NCBI GenBank assembly: GCA_949486985.1
Contig: CATBLW010000191.1
Span: 1-11,079 of the forward strand
Direction of reading: 5' to 3'
DNA length: 11,079 nt
Source: Prochlorococcus marinus str. MIT 9215
GTDB taxonomy: Bacteria > Cyanobacteriota > Cyanobacteriia > PCC-6307 > Cyanobiaceae
Positions within the stretch are counted from its first letter, which is position 1, and each line of letters opens with the position of its first letter. Positions 7,787-11,079 of this stretch are shown here, piece after piece. The position numbers and the translations under genes are program-made. The notes under the pieces are model-generated. The model saw only the letters and a program-made list of their open reading frames with translations, was not told the origin of the DNA and made no database searches.

Positions 7787-9166
7787 ATGGTCGATCTAAG
7801 AGAACTCAAAGAGCAACGCCATTTTGTGAGCTCAGGTCGCAGCATCCGCAGGCTCTTGGAGCAGAGATGGTTGGTGGTTGTGTTGGCTTTGATGCTGACG
7901 GGCCTCGGCGCTGCATTAACTGGCGTTTTATTCAAAGCTGGTGTGAATGCTGTAGGCAGCTGGCGATTGAGGCTGCTCAGTGAATTCCCGGCTTGGGCCG
8001 TTTTACCGGGCCTAGGAGCCTTGGGTGGACTGATATCTGGACTGCTGGTCGCAAAACTTGCACCTGCCGCTGGCGGCTCTGGCGTCAGTCACATCATGGC
8101 GTTTTTGCGCCATCGCGCCGTGCCCATGGGCCTCAGAGTTGGTCTGGTGAAGCTAGTCGCCGGCATCGTGGCCATTGGTAGCGGCTTCCCACTCGGCCCC
8201 GAAGGACCATCCGTGCAAATGGGAGGATCTGTGGCCTGGCAATTGGCGCGCTGGCTTAAGGCTCCTATCGCCTTTCGGCGAGTGATTGTGGCTGCTGGTG
8301 GTGGTGCGGGCTTAGCGGCTGTTTTCAGTGCACCAATCGGCGGCTTCATCTACGTCATCGAAGAGCTGCTGAATTCGGCTCGGCCAGTGGTCTTGCTGCT
8401 GGTGGTGGTGACAACGTTCTGGGCTGACGCCTGGGCTGATGTGTTGGGAGATTTAGGCCTCAGCCCAACCGCCACAGGCCTGGACAACACTGCAGGATTT
8501 CAATTGGAACGGGAATACACCCCACTCGTTCACTTTCTATCAATCGATCTTGGCTACTTGGTCGCCCTGGGATTGATTATTGGCGTGCTCGCTGAGCTCT
8601 ATTGCCGTTACGTCTTAGCCATGCAACGCCGAGGGATCGCCTGGTTTGGCAATCGAATCGTGCTGCGAATGGTTATTAGTGGTGCCGTTCTGGGAGGTGT
8701 ATACGCATGTTTACCTGATGCCTTTAGCAATACCGCAGAACTCCAGCATCAAATTGGTGGCAGTGAAGCCAACATCTCCATGGCTCTTGCAACCTTTGTC
8801 GTGCTGTTCTTCAGCACAGGGCTCGCCGCAGCCTCTGGAGCTCCTGGAGGTCTATTTGCGCCGATGCTCACCCTTGGTGGAGCCATCGGCTTGGCCTCAG
8901 GAGAATGGCTCCAATTACTAACGGGTCATGCACCCGATACTTTCGTTTTTGCAGGCATGGGGGCCTTCGTAGCCAGTTGCTCTAGGACACCAATTACAGC
9001 GATGTTTCTCGCCTTCGCTCTAACAAAAGACTTACTTATTCTCAAGCCGATTTTGGTGGCGAGTCTCGCCAGTTTTCTAGTGGCAAGATTGTTTGATAGT
9101 CGTTCAATCTACGAACGTCAGATCAAAATGGAATACGCCGAAGGCAGCCAGGAGACGGCAAGCTAA
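7787..9166 (+). CDS. CLC family chloride/proton antiporter (no CBS domain)
   Basis: This 459-residue inner-membrane protein belongs to the CLC family and probably exchanges Cl- (or another small anion) for H+. The selectivity motif GGSGV (Ser98) corresponds to GSGIP. GSGFPLGPEGPSVQ carries the external gating glutamate Glu139, equivalent to E. coli ClcA E148. YVIEELL carries Glu193, equivalent to the internal proton glutamate E203. GGLFAPMLTLGG is the second anion-site loop, and Tyr442 (SIYERQ) corresponds to Y445. Having both glutamates points to an antiporter rather than a channel. The first 25 residues are a charged cytoplasmic tail, and no CBS pair follows the membrane domain. The ATG is seven bases after the acnB stop with no good Shine-Dalgarno, so co-transcription with acnB is likely. 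Confidence 0.95.
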   Translation: MVDLRELKEQRHFVSSGRSIRRLLEQRWLVVVLALMLTGLGAALTGVLFKAGVNAVGSWRLRLLSEFPAWAVLPGLGALGGLISGLLVAKLAPAAGGSGVSHIMAFLRHRAVPMGLRVGLVKLVAGIVAIGSGFPLGPEGPSVQMGGSVAWQLARWLKAPIAFRRVIVAAGGGAGLAAVFSAPIGGFIYVIEELLNSARPVVLLLVVVTTFWADAWADVLGDLGLSPTATGLDNTAGFQLEREYTPLVHFLSIDLGYLVALGLIIGVLAELYCRYVLAMQRRGIAWFGNRIVLRMVISGAVLGGVYACLPDAFSNTAELQHQIGGSEANISMALATFVVLFFSTGLAAASGAPGGLFAPMLTLGGAIGLASGEWLQLLTGHAPDTFVFAGMGAFVASCSRTPITAMFLAFALTKDLLILKPILVASLASFLVARLFDSRSIYERQIKMEYAEGSQETAS

Positions 9167-9332
9167 AACAACAGCTAATTTTTACTTAACTGACACAATC
9201 AATAAGCACACAAATGCTCAAAACCAAGCAAGTACACAAGCATAATCAAACAAAATAGAATTCAAAAGAATTCAAGCCACAGCTCAAAGCAAGTCTCAAG
9301 AATGGAAATTACAAGTGAGCATCGATCCTGCG
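9167..9332. other. A-rich, T-poor spacer between CLC and radical SAM genes
   Basis: No gene is visible here. By hand count, the + strand from 9191 to 9300 has 55 A, 26 C, 16 T and 13 G. Only tiny open frames occur, such as the 18-codon one at 9302-9358, which lacks a ribosome binding site. The spacer should hold the promoter and leader of the radical SAM gene, but I could not pick out promoter boxes. I see no convincing hairpin terminator after the CLC stop. Confidence 0.5.
9257..9276. repeat. Tandem 10-base direct repeat
   Basis: AGAATTCAAA is followed at once by AGAATTCAAG, differing only in the last base. It lies inside the A-rich spacer. A regulatory or slippage origin cannot be told apart. 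Confidence 0.5.
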
Positions 9333-9428
9333 TGAGCCAACCCTTCAAGATGGACTGATGTTGACAACGCTGATCTCCTGAACAAGGAAACCCTGCTGTT
9401 CACCCCCGCGATTCCCGAGCCAGGAGCG

Positions 9429-11030
9429 TTGAAAGCGGTGCTGGCCTTCCCCAGCACCTACAGCGTGGGCATTACCAGCCTTGGATATCAAGTCGTCTGG
9501 TCAGTCATGGCCAAGCGTCAAGACGTCGACGTCAGGCGTTTATTCACTGATCAGGGTGATCGTCCCCATCGCCAATGTGAACTCTTTGGCCTTTCCCTGA
9601 GCTGGGAACTGGATGGCCCCGTACTTCTCGATCTCCTAGAAGAGAACCGCATCCCCATCTGGAGCCATCAGCGAGGAGAAGAGGATCCGATCGTGTTTGG
9701 TGGTGGACCCGTTCTCACCGCCAACCCCGAACCTTTAGCCCCTTTCTTCGACGTTGTTCTACTCGGCGATGGCGAAGAGCTTTTACCGGCCTTCATCGAT
9801 GCTCTACAAGAGGTGAAAGAGCTGCCAAGACTGCAGCGCTTGCAAGCGCTTACAAGAATTCCAGGCGTTTATATACCAGGGTTTTATGCCCCTGAATACG
9901 ACTCTGATGGAGTCCTTTTGGCCGTCAAGCCGATCACAGCGCATGCGCCCGAATCAATAAGCAAACAAACCTGGCGTGGCAATAGCCTTAGCCACTCAAC
10001 AGTGATTACACCAGAAGCAGCATGGCCTGATATCCACATGGTGGAAGTTGTGCGCAGCTGCCCTGAACTGTGTCGCTTCTGCATGGCGAGTTACCTGACC
10101 TTGCCCTTCAGAACTCCATCCCTTGAAGACGGTCTAATCCCCGCTGTGGAGAAGGGCCTATCTGTCACCAAACGGCTCGGATTGTTGGGCGCATCAGTTA
10201 CCCAACACCCAGAATTTACAGAGTTACTGCAATGGCTCAATCAAGATTGCTTCGATGACATTCACCTCAGCGTTAGTTCAGTGCGAGCAGCAACAGTAAG
10301 CTCAGAGCTCACTCAGATCCTGACCCGTCGCGGCAGCAAGTCGCTCACCATTGCCATCGAAAGTGGAAGCGATCGCATACGAAAAATGGTGAATAAAAAA
10401 CTGGCTCAGGAAGAAATTTTTGCTGCGGCCAGATATGCAAAGGAAGGCGGCCTCAGCGGGCTAAAGCTTTACGGCATGGTGGGGCTGCCAACCGAAGCAG
10501 ACATTGATGTTGAGGCCACAGCAGAACTACTAATCGAACTCAAAAAAAGCACCCCCGGCTTACGCCTCACCCTTGGAGTCAGCACATTTGTCCCCAAAGC
10601 GCACACACCCTTCCAATGGCAAGGAGTACGACCTGAGGCAGAAAAACGCCTCAAAAGGCTCGCCAAGCAACTGAAACCAAAAGGCATTGCTTTCCGACCA
10701 GAAAGTTTTGGCTGGAGCGTGATTCAAGCCCTGCTATCTCGTAGCGATCGTCGTCTCGCCCCAGTGATTGCATCAGTCAGAGGGTCTCAGAACAAACTAG
10801 GAGGTTGGAAAAAAGCCTATAGAGCTGCAAGGGAAGGAGAACTCTCGACCACAAGCGAGCAAGCCATACCCCTGCCTTCACCTCCTCCATGGTCAGAAAT
10901 CGTGCATGAAACTTGGGAGACATCCCGAATCATGCCCTGGACACATTTAAAAGGACCTATTAGCCATGAGAGGCTGATCCAACATCAACATCAAGCACTG
11001 GATCAGAACTGGGCAATTCCTGAGGAATAA
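9429..11030 (+). CDS. Radical SAM protein with cobalamin-binding-type N-terminus, function unknown
   Basis: This is a cytoplasmic iron-sulfur enzyme that should cleave S-adenosylmethionine to a 5'-deoxyadenosyl radical; its substrate is unknown. From TTG 9429 it has 533 residues. Residues 1-125 resemble the Rossmann-like B12-binding domain of BchE/YgiQ-like proteins (VFGGGPVLTANPEPLAPFFD, LLGDGEELLPAF), but the DxHxxG cobalamin-histidine motif is not seen. The radical SAM core follows with the cluster motif Cys211-x3-Cys215-x2-Cys218 (RSCPELCRFC), then AIESGSDRIRKMVNKK and LKLYGMVGLPTE. A C-terminal segment around MPWTHLKGPISHERL recalls the PWDHI motif of large uncharacterised fused radical SAM proteins. 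TTG 9429 is the farthest-upstream standard start, but an AGGAG only two bases away is too close. The frame stays open and protein-like back to TGA 9333-9335, so the true start is probably upstream at a non-standard codon. Confidence 0.85.
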   Translation: MKAVLAFPSTYSVGITSLGYQVVWSVMAKRQDVDVRRLFTDQGDRPHRQCELFGLSLSWELDGPVLLDLLEENRIPIWSHQRGEEDPIVFGGGPVLTANPEPLAPFFDVVLLGDGEELLPAFIDALQEVKELPRLQRLQALTRIPGVYIPGFYAPEYDSDGVLLAVKPITAHAPESISKQTWRGNSLSHSTVITPEAAWPDIHMVEVVRSCPELCRFCMASYLTLPFRTPSLEDGLIPAVEKGLSVTKRLGLLGASVTQHPEFTELLQWLNQDCFDDIHLSVSSVRAATVSSELTQILTRRGSKSLTIAIESGSDRIRKMVNKKLAQEEIFAAARYAKEGGLSGLKLYGMVGLPTEADIDVEATAELLIELKKSTPGLRLTLGVSTFVPKAHTPFQWQGVRPEAEKRLKRLAKQLKPKGIAFRPESFGWSVIQALLSRSDRRLAPVIASVRGSQNKLGGWKKAYRAAREGELSTTSEQAIPLPSPPPWSEIVHETWETSRIMPWTHLKGPISHERLIQHQHQALDQNWAIPEE

Positions 11031-11045
11031 CAATCAGGCAACGCA

Positions 11046-11073
11046 ATCCAGCCAACAATATCCAGCCAACAAT
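11046..11073. repeat. Tandem 14-base repeat, two copies
   Basis: ATCCAGCCAACAAT occurs twice head to tail, beginning 16 bases after the radical SAM stop codon. It is a perfect short tandem repeat in noncoding sequence, and the array may continue past the window edge. No terminator-like structure is visible with it. Confidence 0.7.
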
Positions 11074-11079
11074 ATTTAG

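Noticed and set aside
7776..7799. ATGA overlap at the acnB stop as a coupled start for the next gene
   Set aside because: The frame from ATG 7776 ends after seven codons; the CLC protein is encoded in the frame of ATG 7787.
7612..7935. Minus-strand open frame of 107 codons across the acnB-clc junction
   Set aside because: It overlaps two well-supported genes on the other strand and its Ser/Arg-rich translation looks like antisense noise.
9165..9187. Possible hairpin with T run after the CLC gene
   Set aside because: Only four or five AT-rich pairs can form around the TTTTT, too weak to call a terminator.
9302..9358. 18-codon open frame before the radical SAM gene, as a leader peptide
   Set aside because: No ribosome binding site, no amino-acid run typical of attenuation, and no terminator-like hairpins nearby.

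Overview
The window reads as chromosomal core DNA of a unicellular marine cyanobacterium of the Synechococcus/Prochlorococcus type. This is inferred from the gene set: a group 2 sigma-70 factor, a VTE5/SEC59-like phytol-kinase family membrane protein, an AcnB-type aconitase, a type I DAHP synthase and a CLC antiporter. Base composition looks roughly balanced and the genes are tightly packed, which also fits. I see no insertion sequence, integrase, tRNA, rRNA, CRISPR array or prophage gene.

Layout from left to right. The left edge cuts polyphosphate kinase ppk (1-2052, +), losing only the N-terminal tip. A spacer of about 210 bases with small inverted and direct repeats follows. Next is a sigma-70 family factor (2265-3290, +) behind a strong Shine-Dalgarno site. 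Eight bases later comes a phytol-kinase/cytidylyltransferase-family membrane protein (3299-3952, +), probably in the same transcript. Convergent to it is DAHP synthase (3973-5040, -). About 140 bases of divergent promoter region separate DAHP synthase from aconitase acnB (5182-7779, +). Seven bases after acnB is a CLC chloride/proton antiporter (7787-9166, +). A spacer of up to about 260 bases with a striking A-rich, T-poor + strand leads to a cobalamin-binding-type radical SAM protein of unknown function (9429-11030, +). Its reading frame probably begins upstream of the first standard start codon. The window ends in a short tandem 14-mer.

The genes serve central tasks rather than one dedicated pathway: phosphate and energy storage (ppk), promoter choice (sigma factor), probable recycling of phytol from chlorophyll breakdown (kinase), entry into aromatic amino acid synthesis (DAHP synthase), the citrate-to-isocitrate step that supplies 2-oxoglutarate for nitrogen assimilation (acnB), and anion/proton exchange (CLC). 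Every coding region looks intact with its key residues present.

I found no convincing undescribed system. The points most worth a second look are the start and function of the radical SAM protein, the adjacency of ppk and the sigma factor, and the two unusual spacers at 2053-2264 and 9167-9332.
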